Both the position numbers and the translations under genes were made by a program. This document shows positions 29,696 to 39,360 of a DNA stretch of 64,000 bases, in pieces. Below the pieces are notes generated by a model, which had not been told where the DNA came from, searched no databases, and saw only the letters and a program-made list of their open reading frames with translations. This DNA comes from an uncultured Williamsia sp. Lineage in GTDB: Bacteria; Actinomycetota; Actinomycetes; Mycobacteriales; Mycobacteriaceae. Location of the stretch: NCBI RefSeq assembly GCF_947494875.1, contig NZ_CANLWM010000007.1:186001-250000 (forward strand), read 5' to 3'. Each line of letters starts with the position of its first letter. Position 1 is the stretch's first letter.

Positions 29696-31297
29696 GTGAG
29701 CACCGCCGCACCCGTCGACCCCCGAGGTCTCGTCGACGCGTCGGAACTGCTCGACGGGCGCGGACAGGCCGAGGACCTCGGTGCCCGCCCCGGTCCCTCG
29801 GTCCCGCCACCCGTGTTCGGCGCGACCGACACCCGCCGCGGATGGATCGTCGCCGCAGTGCTGACCGTCATCGCCGCGGTGACCCGCTTCTGGGGCCTCG
29901 GGCATCCCACCGACAACGGCACACCGGTCTTCGACGAGAAGCACTACGTCCCGCAGGCGTGGCAGGTGCTCACCGGCGGCAACTGGATCGAGGACAACCC
30001 CGCCTACGGGCTCGTGGTGCACCCGCCGGTCGGCAAGTGGATCATCGCGATCGGCGAGGGGATGTTCGGCTACACGCCCGTCGGGTGGCGGTTCGCATCC
30101 GCCGTCCTCGGCACGCTCATGGTGCTCATCGTCTTCCGGATGACCCGGCGACTCTCGCGCTCGACGTTGATCGGCGCGATCGCCGCGGTGTTCCTCATCT
30201 GCGACGGCGTGACGTTCGTGTCGTCGCGCGTCGGGATGCTCGACATCGTCCAGATCTTCTTCCTGCTCGCGGCGATGGCGACGCTCATCGCCGACCGCGA
30301 CCAGATGCGAGCGCGGATGCACCGCGTGTGGTCGGAGGGACGGATCGCCGAGACGCCCTTCGGCCCACGTCTCGGGTTCCGGTGGTGGCGCTTCGCGACC
30401 GCCCTGCTGCTCGGCCTGGGCTGCGCGACGAAGTGGTCGGGGATCTACTTCGTCCTCTTCTACCTCGTGCTGTCGCTCGGGTTCGACGTCGCCAACCGGC
30501 GGACGTATCACGTGCAGCGACCGTGGATGGGAACACTGCGGCGCGACGTCGTCCCCGCCGGGTTCAGCCTCGCCGTCACCCCGATCCTGGTGTACCTGGC
30601 GAGCTTCGCGCCGTGGTTCGCCGGCGAGACCTCGGTGTACCGCTACGCGGTCGGCAATCAGGTCGGCTACGACGGCGCGTTCTCCTGGGTGCCCGGGGCG
30701 TGGCGATCGCTCTGGTACTACGAGGCCGGGATCCTCAAGTTCCACGAGGGACTCACGAACTCGGCGGGCAATCACCACCCCTGGGAGTCGAAGCCGTGGA
30801 CGTGGCCGATGAGCCTGCGCCCCATGCTCTACGCGGTGCAGAACGGGCCGGACCAGTGCGGCGGCGGCGAGTGCATCCGTGTACAGATGCTGATCGGGAC
30901 GCCGGCCATGTGGTGGCTGGCCTTCCCGATGCTGCTGTGGGGCCTGTGGCGCTGGATCGCGCGACGCGACTGGCGGTACGCCGTCGTGCTCGTCGGGTAC
31001 GGCGCCGCCTGGCTGCCGTGGTTCGCCAACCTCGACCGCCAGATGTACTTCTTCTACGCCACCGCGATGGCGCCGTTCCTGGTGATCGGGCTGGCGCTGT
31101 GCGTCGGCGACCTGATCGGCGCCGACGGGCGATGGCGGTCGTTCGGACGGGAACGACGGATGCTGGGCGTGGCGCTCGCGTCGATCTACATCGGTCTGGT
31201 GGTCACGAACTTCATCTGGATGTGGCCGATCCTCACCGGCGGCCCACTCTCACTGCACGAGTGGAACCTGCAGATGTGGCTGCCCAGCTGGCGCTGA
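29696..31297 (+). CDS. pmt: Protein O-mannosyltransferase (Pmt, GT39)
   Basis: 533 residues from GTG 29696. An integral membrane GT-C enzyme with about ten membrane segments; the first external loop carries the catalytic Asp-Glu pair in PVFDEKHYVPQAW, as in eukaryotic PMTs and M. tuberculosis Rv1002c. It transfers mannose from polyprenyl-phosphate-mannose to exported proteins in step with Sec export. The C-terminal part contains NLDRQMYFFYATAMAPFLVIG, typical of the family. The 3' end is followed after 39 nt by the 21-bp repeat array at 31337. Confidence 0.95.
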   Translation: MSTAAPVDPRGLVDASELLDGRGQAEDLGARPGPSVPPPVFGATDTRRGWIVAAVLTVIAAVTRFWGLGHPTDNGTPVFDEKHYVPQAWQVLTGGNWIEDNPAYGLVVHPPVGKWIIAIGEGMFGYTPVGWRFASAVLGTLMVLIVFRMTRRLSRSTLIGAIAAVFLICDGVTFVSSRVGMLDIVQIFFLLAAMATLIADRDQMRARMHRVWSEGRIAETPFGPRLGFRWWRFATALLLGLGCATKWSGIYFVLFYLVLSLGFDVANRRTYHVQRPWMGTLRRDVVPAGFSLAVTPILVYLASFAPWFAGETSVYRYAVGNQVGYDGAFSWVPGAWRSLWYYEAGILKFHEGLTNSAGNHHPWESKPWTWPMSLRPMLYAVQNGPDQCGGGECIRVQMLIGTPAMWWLAFPMLLWGLWRWIARRDWRYAVVLVGYGAAWLPWFANLDRQMYFFYATAMAPFLVIGLALCVGDLIGADGRWRSFGRERRMLGVALASIYIGLVVTNFIWMWPILTGGPLSLHEWNLQMWLPSWR

Positions 31298-31336
31298 CCG
31301 TGCAGCGACCGCCCCGCTGAACCCTGGCGCGACCAC

Positions 31337-31511
31337 GTCGAGTGGGCGGTCGGAGACGTCGACTGGGCAGTTGGAGACGTCGACTGGGCAGTTGGAGACG
31401 TCGACTGGGCAGTTGGAGACGTCGACTGGGCGGCTCGGCACGCGCAAGGCGGCGTACCGCCCACTCGACGCGCCCAAGCGCCCACTCGACGCGTCCAAGC
31501 GCCCACTCGAC
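31337..31511. repeat. 21-bp tandem repeat array A (5 forward, 3 inverted units)
   Basis: Forward block: five units at exact 21-bp spacing from 31337 to 31441 with the core GTCGACTGGGCAGTTGGAG; units 2-4 are identical, units 1 and 5 diverged. After a 16-bp gap an inverted block has three units with the core CGCCCACTCGAC starting at 31458, 31479 and 31500, again 21 bp apart; its reverse complement matches forward unit 1. The two blocks could fold into a long hairpin. It lies between the convergent pmt and secreted-protein genes. Same family as the arrays at 41827 and 50741. Confidence 0.92.
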
Positions 31512-31558
31512 GAGGTCGACGACGGTGACGCCGTCAGGTCGGACCTGGGCGTGCCGGC

Positions 31559-32146
31559 TCAGCGGGGCGGGATGACCCCGCGGAGGGTGTCGGTGGTCCC
31601 CACGTCAGAGGCGACGTAGATCTGGTCGAGGCTCGTCTGCACGTCGAAGAACGCCAGCGGCAGGTTCTTGAGCTTGTCGTCCTGCGCACGGAACTGGACC
31701 TGCCGGCCGACGTAGCGCGTCTCGGTGTCCACGATCTGGTTCCTGTCGGTCCCGACGGGGTTGAAGATCATCGGACTCGTGAACGGGGTCCCGCCGCGCA
31801 CGGGAAAGCCGTCACGGATGGGCGGGCCGCTCACCGAGATCGCGGCCACCGACTGTCCCGTCCCGCCGGTGACGTTGCGGGGTCCGTAGAGGAGGACCGA
31901 GTACGTCGGCCCGGTACCGCGACCGAACCCGGGGAAACCCCGCAGGTTCAGCGTGATGTCGAGTCGGCCCGCGCCGCGGTCGTAGTCGACGGTCACCGAC
32001 CGCAGATCGACGCTGCCCGGCGCGGCCTTCACCGGCGACGGCACCGTCACCGACGCCGCGGACGCCGGTGCGACACCCACGGCCACCCCCGCGGCGACGA
32101 GGACTCCGGCGAGAGCTGAGGTGGACCACCGTGCGGCACGACGCAT
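31559..32146 (-). CDS. Secreted protein of unknown function
   Basis: 195 residues from ATG 32146 (AGGAG upstream). A Sec signal peptide RRAARWSTSALAGVLVAAG... ends at APASA-A near residue 30. The mature ~165 residues contain no cysteine and are rich in Val, Gly, Pro and polar residues, consistent with a beta-rich exported domain (TVDYDRGAGRLDITLNLRGF). I recognise no family. It is downstream of the BCCT gene in the same direction, and converges on pmt across repeat array A. Confidence 0.7.
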   Translation of the reverse strand: MRRAARWSTSALAGVLVAAGVAVGVAPASAASVTVPSPVKAAPGSVDLRSVTVDYDRGAGRLDITLNLRGFPGFGRGTGPTYSVLLYGPRNVTGGTGQSVAAISVSGPPIRDGFPVRGGTPFTSPMIFNPVGTDRNQIVDTETRYVGRQVQFRAQDDKLKNLPLAFFDVQTSLDQIYVASDVGTTDTLRGVIPPR

Positions 32147-32256
32147 CGAGACTCCTGTGAGATCCGCCGCCGGGATGCGGCACTGTGACGAGTATCGCAT
32201 CCCGGATCAACGATCCTCAGCCGAGTCCCGCCGATTACCGACGTCGCGCCGACGAC

Positions 32257-33978
32257 TCAGATCTTGTCGGCGGGCGGCGGCGGGTCGAGCAGAGACGCGT
32301 CGACGGGGACGCTGCCCGAGGGCAGGACGTCGGTTGTCGTGTCGGTGGCGGCCAGAGTGTTCGCGTGGATGCGGACCTTGTCGTCGATGCCCTCGGCGCG
32401 CTGCCGCGCGGCGATGATCAGCGGGTCGCGGCGCAGGTCCATGAACAGGGACACGCACATCGCGATCATCACGATCACGAACGGCAGCGCCGCGATGATC
32501 GCCATCGTCTTGATGCCCTCGAGAGCGTCGTCGCCGCTGACCCACAGCAGCAGTGCGGCGACGGCGCCGGTCAAGACACCCCAGAAGATGGTGACGCTGC
32601 GCGACGGTTCGGCACGTCCCCGCTGCGACAGCGTGGCCATCACCAGCGAGGCGGAATCCGCGCCCGACACGAAGAAGATGGCGACCAGCACCATCACCAG
32701 CACCGACGCGATCCCGGCGAGCGGAAGGTTGTTCAACATGTCGAACAGCTGCGACTCCTCGTTCTCACTGTTCGACAGGCCCTCGCCGGCCATCTCCTGA
32801 CTGATGGCGGTGCCACCGAAGACGGCGAACCACACCAGGGAGACGGTCGTCGGCACGATCATCACGCCGATCACGAACTGGCGGATGGTGCGACCGCGGC
32901 TGATCTTGGCCAGGAACATACCGACGAAGGGGGTCCAGGAGACCCACCACGCCCAGTAGAAGATCGTCCAGCCCGACAACCACTCCTGGCCGGCGGCGTC
33001 GGTGGTGGCGGCGCTGCGCGCCGCGTCGGAGGTGATGTCGTTGAGGTAGCTGCCGATCGACGTCGGCATGATGTTCATGATGAAGACCGTCGGGCCGACG
33101 ACGAACACGAAGAGCGCGAGCACGATGGCCAGCACCATGTTGATGTTCGAGAGCCACTGGATTCCCTTGGCCACGCCGGACACGGCCGACGCGACGAATG
33201 CCGCTGTGAGGACGGCGATCACGCCGACGAGCAGGTATTTGCCGCTCTCCCCCACCCAGTTCAGCTCCTCGAAGCCCGAACCGATCTGCGCCGCCCCGAG
33301 TCCGAGGGACGCCACGGTGCCGAACAGCGTGGCGAAGATGGCGAGGATGTCGATCACCTTGCCGCCCCAGCCGTTCGCGCGATGGCCGAGCAGCGGCGCG
33401 AACACCGCGCTCATCAACTGACCCCGACCGCAGCGGTAGGTGCTGTAGGCGATCGCGAGTCCGACGACGGCGTACATCGCCCAGGGGTGCAGACCCCAGT
33501 GGAACATGGTGGTGGCCATGGCGACACCCACGTCGCGTGCGTCGGTCCTGGGCGGGGCGTTGACGTAGTGGGTGAGCGGCTCGTAGGCGCCGTAGAACAT
33601 GAGCCCGATGCCCATCCCGGCGCTGAACATCATCGCGATCCAGCTGACGGTGCGGTACTCGGGCTTCTCGCCGTCGCGGCCGAGCGGGATCTTCCCGTAC
33701 TTGCTCACCGCCAGGAAGATCGCGAAGAGGACGAACGCGGTCGCCGCCAGGATGAACAGCCAACCGAGGTTGTCGGTGATGCCGGCGAGGATCGACGCCG
33801 TGCTCTCCTTCAGACCCGTCTTGTCGACGATCCCCCAGACGAGGAACCCGACCACGAGTGCCGCGGTGACACCGAAGACGACCGCGTCGACGCCGACACG
33901 GCGACGACCGTTTGGCGACGGGGCGCTGGTGGTGTCAGCGTGTTCTCCGGTGGCGGGGGTGGATGTCGTGACTGCCAT
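32257..33978 (-). CDS. BCCT family betaine/carnitine/choline transporter
   Basis: 573 residues from ATG 33978 (GAGAG 8 nt upstream; ATG 33984 is possible). About twelve membrane segments. Family signatures: GMGIGLMFYGAYEPLTHY (the Gly-Met-Gly-Ile-Gly stretch of sodium-coupled members) and WTIFYWAWWVSWTPFVGMFLAKISRGRTIRQFV-type segment with the Trp-rich substrate box. Hydrophilic tails of ~45 N-terminal and ~70 C-terminal residues resemble the osmosensing tails of BetP, but the C-terminal one is acidic/proline-rich rather than strongly basic. It probably imports compatible solutes. Confidence 0.93.
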   Translation of the reverse strand: MAVTTSTPATGEHADTTSAPSPNGRRRVGVDAVVFGVTAALVVGFLVWGIVDKTGLKESTASILAGITDNLGWLFILAATAFVLFAIFLAVSKYGKIPLGRDGEKPEYRTVSWIAMMFSAGMGIGLMFYGAYEPLTHYVNAPPRTDARDVGVAMATTMFHWGLHPWAMYAVVGLAIAYSTYRCGRGQLMSAVFAPLLGHRANGWGGKVIDILAIFATLFGTVASLGLGAAQIGSGFEELNWVGESGKYLLVGVIAVLTAAFVASAVSGVAKGIQWLSNINMVLAIVLALFVFVVGPTVFIMNIMPTSIGSYLNDITSDAARSAATTDAAGQEWLSGWTIFYWAWWVSWTPFVGMFLAKISRGRTIRQFVIGVMIVPTTVSLVWFAVFGGTAISQEMAGEGLSNSENEESQLFDMLNNLPLAGIASVLVMVLVAIFFVSGADSASLVMATLSQRGRAEPSRSVTIFWGVLTGAVAALLLWVSGDDALEGIKTMAIIAALPFVIVMIAMCVSLFMDLRRDPLIIAARQRAEGIDDKVRIHANTLAATDTTTDVLPSGSVPVDASLLDPPPPADKI

Positions 33979-34074
33979 ACCCATCACTCTCGCAGCGAAA
34001 CGCTCCAACCGCCAAAAGATCACAGAAGAGACATTCGGTCGTAACCGGACAATAACCGCAGCGCACAGCGTCGC

Positions 34075-34443
34075 TCACGAGGGCCGACGCACCGCCGTGG
34101 CCAGCATCGCGACGATGTCGTCGTCGGCGATGCCGAGTGCGCGCAGCGCGGCGACGTGCTCGGTGGTCGCCTGTTGTGCCTGCTCACGCGCCGAGTCGGA
34201 CCGGGCGGCGACGAACGAACCGTGACGCCCCCGGGTCTCGATCACCCCGGCAGCCTCCAGTTCCCGGTAGGCGCGGGCGGCGGTGTTCGCCGCGATGCCG
34301 AGGTCGTCGGCGAGAGCGCGGACCGTCGGCAGTCGGGTCCCGACGATGAGGTCACCCCGCGCGACGAGGTCCATCACACCGCGACGCACTTGTTCGAACG
34401 GCGGTTCCGACGAGTCCGGGTCGATGACGAGGGACAGGGCCAC
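34075..34443 (-). CDS. GntR-family regulator, YtrA type
   Basis: 122 residues: an N-terminal winged helix-turn-helix (PFEQVRRGVMDLVARGDLIVGTRLPTVRALADDLGIAANTAARAYRELEAAGVIETR) and only ~45 further residues, too short for an effector domain, as in the YtrA subfamily. YtrA types usually control ABC-transporter genes; none is adjacent. The gene begins 3 nt after the arcA stop on the same strand and is probably cotranscribed with arcA. Confidence 0.88.
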   Translation of the reverse strand: MALSLVIDPDSSEPPFEQVRRGVMDLVARGDLIVGTRLPTVRALADDLGIAANTAARAYRELEAAGVIETRGRHGSFVAARSDSAREQAQQATTEHVAALRALGIADDDIVAMLATAVRRPS

Positions 34444-34446
34444 GTC

Positions 34447-35685
34447 TCAGGCCCCCGACGGCAACGGGTCGCGGGTGACCGGGCAGGACATGCAGCGCGG
34501 TCCACCCCGACCGGACCCGAGCTCACTCCCGGCGATGGTGAGCACCTCGATGCCTGACTGGGACAGCCGACGATTCGTCTCGACGTTGCGGTCGTAGGCG
34601 ACGACGACGCCGGGCGCGATGGCCAGGGTGTTGTTCCCGTCGTCCCACTGTTCGCGCTCGGCGGTGACGGGGTCGAGGCCGGTGTCGATCACGCGCAACT
34701 TGCCGATGCCCATCGCGTCGGCGGCGGCCTCGACGAACGGCCGTGGGCCGCTGACGGCTCCGGCGTCGCGGGTGATGGTGAACGCCGAGAGCGTGTCGTG
34801 CACAGCCGGGTACATGACGACCGCGTCGGTGTCGACCATGGTGCACACGGTGTCGAGGTGCATCGAGGCGCGGCGCTGCTCGATCGGCACCGCGAGGACG
34901 GTGTGGGCGAGATCGTCGTCGAACAGACTGTGTGCCAACGCCTCCGCTCCGGCCGGCGTCGTCCGCTCTCCGACACCGACCGCGACGACACCCGGGGCCA
35001 TCAGCAGGACATCACCTCCCTCGACAGGCGCCGAGTGTGACTCGTAGGCCCGACGTGCGCCGCGGAAGCGTGGGTGGTGGGCGTAGACGATGTCGGTCAG
35101 CGACGTCTCGCGGGACCGTGCCGGCAGGGCCAGGCTGGTGATCGCGAACCGGGGCCCGATCCAGAACGAACTGTCCCGCGTGAACAGCAGGTTCGGGAGC
35201 GGGTCGATCGCGAACTCGACGCCGTGGTGCATGCGGCGTACCAGCGAGGTGCGCGCCGCGGCGGGGCTCTCCGGCAGCTCGTCGAACGTCATGCCCGCGG
35301 TCAGCACGGCGACGAGTTCCGTCGCGTCGACGCCACGGAGGTACGCGGCGAGCTCGCTCGCCAGATGCGGACCGAGCCGTCGGGCACTGACCGCCGCCGC
35401 GATGCCCTGCATCCGGGCGGCACCACTGGTCTGCATGGTCTCGACCAGCAGGTCGCCGAGCAGCAACACCTCGACGCCGTGCCCGGTGAGCAGATCGGCG
35501 AACGCGTCGTGTTCCTCCTGCGCCCGGTCGACCCAGGGCAGACCGTCGAACAACAGCTGGTCGCTGTTGCGGGGTGTCAGGCGGCGCAGTTCGTCACCGG
35601 GCCGGTGCAGCAGCACCGTTCGCAGGCGACCCACCTCCGAATCGGCGCCAGGCGGCCGCGGTGTCGACGGTTCCTCGGTCTCCAT
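34447..35685 (-). CDS. arcA: Arginine deiminase
   Basis: 412 residues, guanidino-modifying enzyme fold. Converts arginine to citrulline and ammonia. Conserved pieces: [13 protein letters not shown], the [10 protein letters not shown] segment with catalytic His and Asp, and the C-terminal GRGGPRCM with the nucleophile Cys398. It begins with ATG 35685, 6 nt after a TACCGT -10 element. No arcB, arcC or arcD is adjacent, so energy generation by the full ADI pathway is not supported here; M. tuberculosis also has an isolated arcA at this place. Confidence 0.95.
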   Translation of the reverse strand: METEEPSTPRPPGADSEVGRLRTVLLHRPGDELRRLTPRNSDQLLFDGLPWVDRAQEEHDAFADLLTGHGVEVLLLGDLLVETMQTSGAARMQGIAAAVSARRLGPHLASELAAYLRGVDATELVAVLTAGMTFDELPESPAAARTSLVRRMHHGVEFAIDPLPNLLFTRDSSFWIGPRFAITSLALPARSRETSLTDIVYAHHPRFRGARRAYESHSAPVEGGDVLLMAPGVVAVGVGERTTPAGAEALAHSLFDDDLAHTVLAVPIEQRRASMHLDTVCTMVDTDAVVMYPAVHDTLSAFTITRDAGAVSGPRPFVEAAADAMGIGKLRVIDTGLDPVTAEREQWDDGNNTLAIAPGVVVAYDRNVETNRRLSQSGIEVLTIAGSELGSGRGGPRCMSCPVTRDPLPSGA

Positions 35686-35691
35686 GGACCC

Positions 35692-35697
35692 ACGGTA
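35692..35697 (-). promoter_or_regulatory. -10 element TACCGT for leaderless arcA
   Basis: On the minus strand TACCGT lies 6 nt before the arcA ATG at 35685, with no ribosome-binding site. Confidence 0.5.
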
Positions 35698-35723
35698 GTG
35701 GCGGGGCGGCGTGCCTGTCCCGG

Positions 35724-36944
35724 TCACACACCGTCGGTGGCGGTCGCGGTCGGGGCCGCGGACCGTGCAGGGGCTGTCTCCCGCGCCAGCGACCAGAAGA
35801 CGAGCGAGACGAGCGGCACCACGCCGGTCAGCAGGAACGCCGGGCCGAAACCCGCGCTCTGCGCCACGAATCCGGCGACGACCGGTCCGCTGACCGCACC
35901 GATGTCGGAGGTCATCTGGAACGCCGCGAGCGCCGTGCCGCCCTGACCGCGCACCGACAGCAGGTCGGCGAGGGACGCCTGGTGGGTCGGGGCGAACAGA
36001 CCCGACCCGATGCCGGCCGCGAAGCTCAGCAGGCCGGCGAGCACGATGTTCCCGCTGAACCCTAGGACGAGCGTCGAGGCCCCCATGATGGCCAGACCCG
36101 GCAGCATCAGCGGCTTGCGGCCGAACCGGTCCGACAGTCGTCCCGCGGCCAGGATCGCGACGACGTTGCCTGCCGCGTACACGGCCAGGAGCACACCGGC
36201 GAGTGCGGGCGACTCGTCGAGACCGTCGGAGTCGACGACGAACAGCGGCACGAGCGCGACACGGACGCCCATCGAGGCGAACCCCTGCGTGAAGTTCGAC
36301 GTGAGGATCGCCCGATAGGCGCTGTCGCGCAACGCCTCGGTGAACGGCAGCGGCTGCGCGACGGGTGCCGACGCGTCGACGACCGGGCGCCCGCCGACGC
36401 CCCGCAGCAGCGTGGCGACGACCAGCGACGCGATGACGAGTGCGATCGCATAGACGACGAACGGCATGCGCAGGCCGAAGCCGACCAGGGCCCCACCGAT
36501 CAGGGGCCCGGTGATGCTGCCCATGAGGAAGCCCGCACTGAAGAAGCCCGAGGCGCGACCACGGATCTCGGCCGGCGCCAACCGGATCAGCAGCGCGAGC
36601 GCGGAGACGGTGAACATCGTCGACCCGATGCCGCCGGCCGCCCGGAACAGCAGCAGTTGCCAGTAGGACTGGGCGAAGGCGCACGCCAGGGTCGACGCGG
36701 ACACGATGACCAGGCCCGTCAGGTAGATCCGTCGCTCCCCCAGGCGTGAGACCAGACGGCCGCCGACCGGCGCGAACACCAGGCGCATGGCCGCGAACGC
36801 CGAGACGATCACCGACGCCGCGCCGACACCCACGTCGAAGCTGCGCGCGAACGCCGGCAGGGCCGGGGCGATCAGTCCGTACCCGAGGGCGATGACGACG
36901 TTGGCGGACAGCAGGACCCAGATCTCGCGCGGGATGGCGCGCAT
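35724..36944 (-). CDS. Major facilitator superfamily transporter
   Basis: 406 residues with twelve predicted membrane segments. The loop 2-3 motif reads [12 protein letters not shown] and the equivalent loop 8-9 has [11 protein letters not shown], both drug:H+ antiporter-type. ATG 36944 overlaps the stop of the upstream acetyltransferase gene (TGATG), so they are translationally coupled. Export of a small molecule modified by that acetyltransferase is possible but unproved. Confidence 0.88.
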   Translation of the reverse strand: MRAIPREIWVLLSANVVIALGYGLIAPALPAFARSFDVGVGAASVIVSAFAAMRLVFAPVGGRLVSRLGERRIYLTGLVIVSASTLACAFAQSYWQLLLFRAAGGIGSTMFTVSALALLIRLAPAEIRGRASGFFSAGFLMGSITGPLIGGALVGFGLRMPFVVYAIALVIASLVVATLLRGVGGRPVVDASAPVAQPLPFTEALRDSAYRAILTSNFTQGFASMGVRVALVPLFVVDSDGLDESPALAGVLLAVYAAGNVVAILAAGRLSDRFGRKPLMLPGLAIMGASTLVLGFSGNIVLAGLLSFAAGIGSGLFAPTHQASLADLLSVRGQGGTALAAFQMTSDIGAVSGPVVAGFVAQSAGFGPAFLLTGVVPLVSLVFWSLARETAPARSAAPTATATDGV

Positions 36945-37555
36945 CAGCAGTTCTCCGTTCGCGTGCGCCGCAGCACGTGGTGGCGGGGTTCGTCGACGGG
37001 GTTGTCGGGCGGGATGTCCCCGGTCGCGACGATCGCGAACCCGGCCTTCTCCAACGCCCTCCACGACGCACGGTTCGCGGCGACGACCGGCACGAGGATC
37101 TCGGTGGCCTCGGGAAACCGTGCGAACGTGTCGTCGACGGCGGTGGCGAGGATCCGTGGGCCGAGCCCACGGCCGCGGTCGGCCTCGTCACCGATCAGGT
37201 GGTCCAGGCACCACGCGGTCGGCGGGACGGCACCGACGACGGGTTCGAGGGCGGCGACGTCCTCGGGGAAGTCATGGATCCGCGATCGCTGCAGCAGTCC
37301 GACCGGTCGCGGTGTCGCACCGTCGTCCACCTCGACGACGAGGTCCTCGCCCGGCTCGGTGCCGTCGATCTGCGGACCGAAGTCCTTCTCGAGCGCGGCG
37401 TCGTCGTGATCCTGGAACCACCAGCGGTGCACCCGCTCGTCGGCGAGCCAGCGGGCCAGCATCGGGAAGTCGTCGCGGGTGAGCCGTCGGAAGGTGATCG
37501 CCCCAGCTGATCGGTCGTCACGGGGGGATGCGCTCACCTGTCGATGGTCCGGCAT
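36944..37555 (-). CDS. GNAT acetyltransferase, AAC(6')-like branch
   Basis: 203 residues. [27 protein letters not shown] and the later [25 protein letters not shown] (acetyl-CoA loop) with [13 protein letters not shown] place it in the GNAT group that includes AAC(6') enzymes and siderophore acyltransferases. Similarity to the group does not show drug resistance. It overlaps the MFS gene by one base and is probably its operon partner. No mobile-element or integron context is seen. Confidence 0.75.
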   Translation of the reverse strand: MPDHRQVSASPRDDRSAGAITFRRLTRDDFPMLARWLADERVHRWWFQDHDDAALEKDFGPQIDGTEPGEDLVVEVDDGATPRPVGLLQRSRIHDFPEDVAALEPVVGAVPPTAWCLDHLIGDEADRGRGLGPRILATAVDDTFARFPEATEILVPVVAANRASWRALEKAGFAIVATGDIPPDNPVDEPRHHVLRRTRTENC

Positions 37556-37593
37556 CGGATCACCTCGGACAAATCCCCCGATCGTCGCGACCG

Positions 37594-38676
37594 TCAGGAC
37601 ACCTGACCCTGCTTCCGGGGCCGCTCGAACGCGGTGACCATCGGCGAGGCGTGCGAGTCGAGGGCACGTTCGGTGAGCGATCGGCCGAGCTCGATGGCCT
37701 CGCTCGCGCGGTGGAAGTCGAGCGATCGGATGGCGGTACGGGGCACCTGGATGAGGATGTCGGGCGGCAACGCGGCGAGCTGATGGCGCGCGAGTGCCTC
37801 CTGCATGATGTCCAGCGACCTGTTCATCACCGCGAATCGACTGAGCTTGCGCGCGGCGTCGCCGGCATTGCCCGACCCCGACCGCTGTTCGGCGGCGATG
37901 GCGTCGATCACCTGGTCAGAGCCGCCCATCGAGTCGCCGGCGACCCGGTCGACGATGGACCGCACGAAGTCGCTGTCGAGCGCGTGCGACCCGAGCCGGC
38001 GCAGACGCGACATCGCGTCGAGCGGCATCCCCGGGCCCGTCTCGCCCGAGCGTTGCACCGACTCCTCGGCGTCGGCGTCGGACGGCGGCCCGTTCTCGAG
38101 ACGGCTGTCGTCGTCGAGGCCGACGCCCTCCGAACCGAGGTCGACGCCGATGACGACGTCGGCCGGGGCCGCGGCGAGCGGGGCGATGGGCAGCGGGTCG
38201 AGGATGCCGCCGTCGACGAGGACGCGCCCGTTCATCACGTGCGGGGTGATCACCCCGGGGATCGCGATGGACGCGCGGATCGCCACGTCGACGGGGCCGC
38301 GCTGGAACCACTGCGGGCGACCCGACGTGAGGTCGGTGGCGACGGCGGTGAACGGGATGTCGAGGTCCTCGATCACCCGGTCACCGAGGATCTCGCGCAC
38401 CTTGTCGAGGATCTTGTCGGCGTGGATCATGCCCGGCGCGGTCAGCGAGACGTCGAGCAGTCGCATCACGTCGAGCTGGCCGAGCCCGGTCACCCAGTCG
38501 ACGTACTCGTCGAGGTTCCCGGCGGCGTGGAGTCCCGCGACCAGCGCACCCATCGACGAGCCGCTGACGGCGACGATGTCGTAGCCGCGCTCCTGCAGAA
38601 CCTCGAGGACCCCGATGTGCGCGTACCCGCGCGCTCCCCCACTGCCGAGCGCCACGGCCGCCGTCGGTTTCCTCAC
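37594..38676 (-). CDS. Patatin-like phospholipase (RssA/NTE type)
   Basis: 360 residues from GTG 38676. The patatin dyad is Ser41 in GSSMG and Asp155 in VDGGILDPLP, with the anion-binding loop GSGGARG at 11-17. The C-terminal ~150 residues are a helical extension shared by mycobacterial homologues. Predicted cytosolic or membrane-associated lipid acyl hydrolase. GTG 38676 has a TAATCT element 7 nt upstream. The LysE gene starts divergently 48 bp away. Confidence 0.92.
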   Translation of the reverse strand: MRKPTAAVALGSGGARGYAHIGVLEVLQERGYDIVAVSGSSMGALVAGLHAAGNLDEYVDWVTGLGQLDVMRLLDVSLTAPGMIHADKILDKVREILGDRVIEDLDIPFTAVATDLTSGRPQWFQRGPVDVAIRASIAIPGVITPHVMNGRVLVDGGILDPLPIAPLAAAPADVVIGVDLGSEGVGLDDDSRLENGPPSDADAEESVQRSGETGPGMPLDAMSRLRRLGSHALDSDFVRSIVDRVAGDSMGGSDQVIDAIAAEQRSGSGNAGDAARKLSRFAVMNRSLDIMQEALARHQLAALPPDILIQVPRTAIRSLDFHRASEAIELGRSLTERALDSHASPMVTAFERPRKQGQVS

Positions 38677-38683
38677 GGTTGCC

Positions 38684-38689
38684 AGATTA
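38684..38689 (-). promoter_or_regulatory. -10 element TAATCT for leaderless patatin gene
   Basis: On the minus strand TAATCT lies 7 nt before GTG 38676; the intervening GGCAACC is not a ribosome-binding site. Confidence 0.5.
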
Positions 38690-38711
38690 CGGATCGCCGA
38701 CGGCGCGGCCG

Positions 38712-38717
38712 TATCCT
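38712..38717 (+). promoter_or_regulatory. -10 element TATCCT for leaderless lysE-like gene
   Basis: TATCCT lies 7 nt before ATG 38725. With the divergent element at 38684-38689 it forms a compact two-way promoter region. Confidence 0.55.
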
Positions 38718-38724
38718 CACCCGC

Positions 38725-39351
38725 ATGGACTGGGGCGGATGGGTCGTCTTCCTGGGGTTCGCCGTCGTGTTGACGCTGATCCCGGGCCCCGACACGGCCG
38801 TGTCGATCGCGAACACGCTGGCCGGCGGACGGGTTCGTGGGCTGTCGGCGGTGGTCGGGATCGGTGTCGCGAACCTCGTGCAGAGCGTCGCCGCGGCCGC
38901 CGGTCTCAGCGTCCTCGTCGTCCGGATCGAGCCGCTGTTCCTCACGATCAAGTGGGTCGGTGCGGCCTACCTCATGTTCCTGGCCGTACAGACCTTCCGC
39001 GCCATGCGTCGTCACCGGACCGGCGACGACGTGGTCGTGACCCCGGTGCGCTCCGATCGCCCCGTGCTGACCGGCCTGCGCCAGGGGTTCCTCTCGAACA
39101 TCTGCAATCCGAAGGTCATCGCCTTCTACCTCGCGGTGCTGCCGCAGTTCCTCGGCACCGACCCGGCCGTCGGCACCGTCGTGGTCTACGCGGTCACCGT
39201 GCCCGCCATCGGTGTGGGCTACCTCCTGGCGATCGTCGTCGGCGTGGACCGCGCCCGGGCGGTCTTCTCCCGCAGCCGGGTCCGTGCGGCGATGGATGCC
39301 GTCACCGGCACCGCCCTGGTGGCGTTCAGCCTGCGGCTGGCGACCGAGTAG
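38725..39351 (+). CDS. LysE/RhtB family exporter
   Basis: 208 residues with about six membrane segments. The N-terminal motif GFAVVLTLIPGPDTAVSIANTLAGGRVRGL with the conserved Pro-Gly-Pro is the RhtB/LysE signature; LRQGFLSNICNPKVIAFYLAVLPQF is the second. It would export an amino acid or related metabolite. It converges on soxR with 9 bp between stops. Confidence 0.92.
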   Translation: MDWGGWVVFLGFAVVLTLIPGPDTAVSIANTLAGGRVRGLSAVVGIGVANLVQSVAAAAGLSVLVVRIEPLFLTIKWVGAAYLMFLAVQTFRAMRRHRTGDDVVVTPVRSDRPVLTGLRQGFLSNICNPKVIAFYLAVLPQFLGTDPAVGTVVVYAVTVPAIGVGYLLAIVVGVDRARAVFSRSRVRAAMDAVTGTALVAFSLRLATE

Positions 39352-39360
39352 TCACCGAGG

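Noticed and set aside
31337-31511. Repeat array A as a CRISPR array
   Set aside because: Units are 21 bp and adjoin each other with no unique spacers, some are inverted, and there are no cas genes. It is a tandem repeat.
31371-31619. An 82-residue protein of heptapeptide repeats (METSTGQ-like)
   Set aside because: It is the reading of the 21-bp array, which has open frames on both strands because its period is a multiple of three; there is no ribosome-binding site or -10 element for it.
34447-35685. A full arginine-deiminase pathway operon
   Set aside because: Only arcA is present; neighbours are a GntR regulator and an MFS transporter, with no carbamoyltransferase or carbamate kinase.
36944-37555. 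Aminoglycoside-resistance acetyltransferase
   Set aside because: The GNAT fold resembles AAC(6') enzymes, but specificity cannot be inferred and the context is not mobile; called only as AAC(6')-like.
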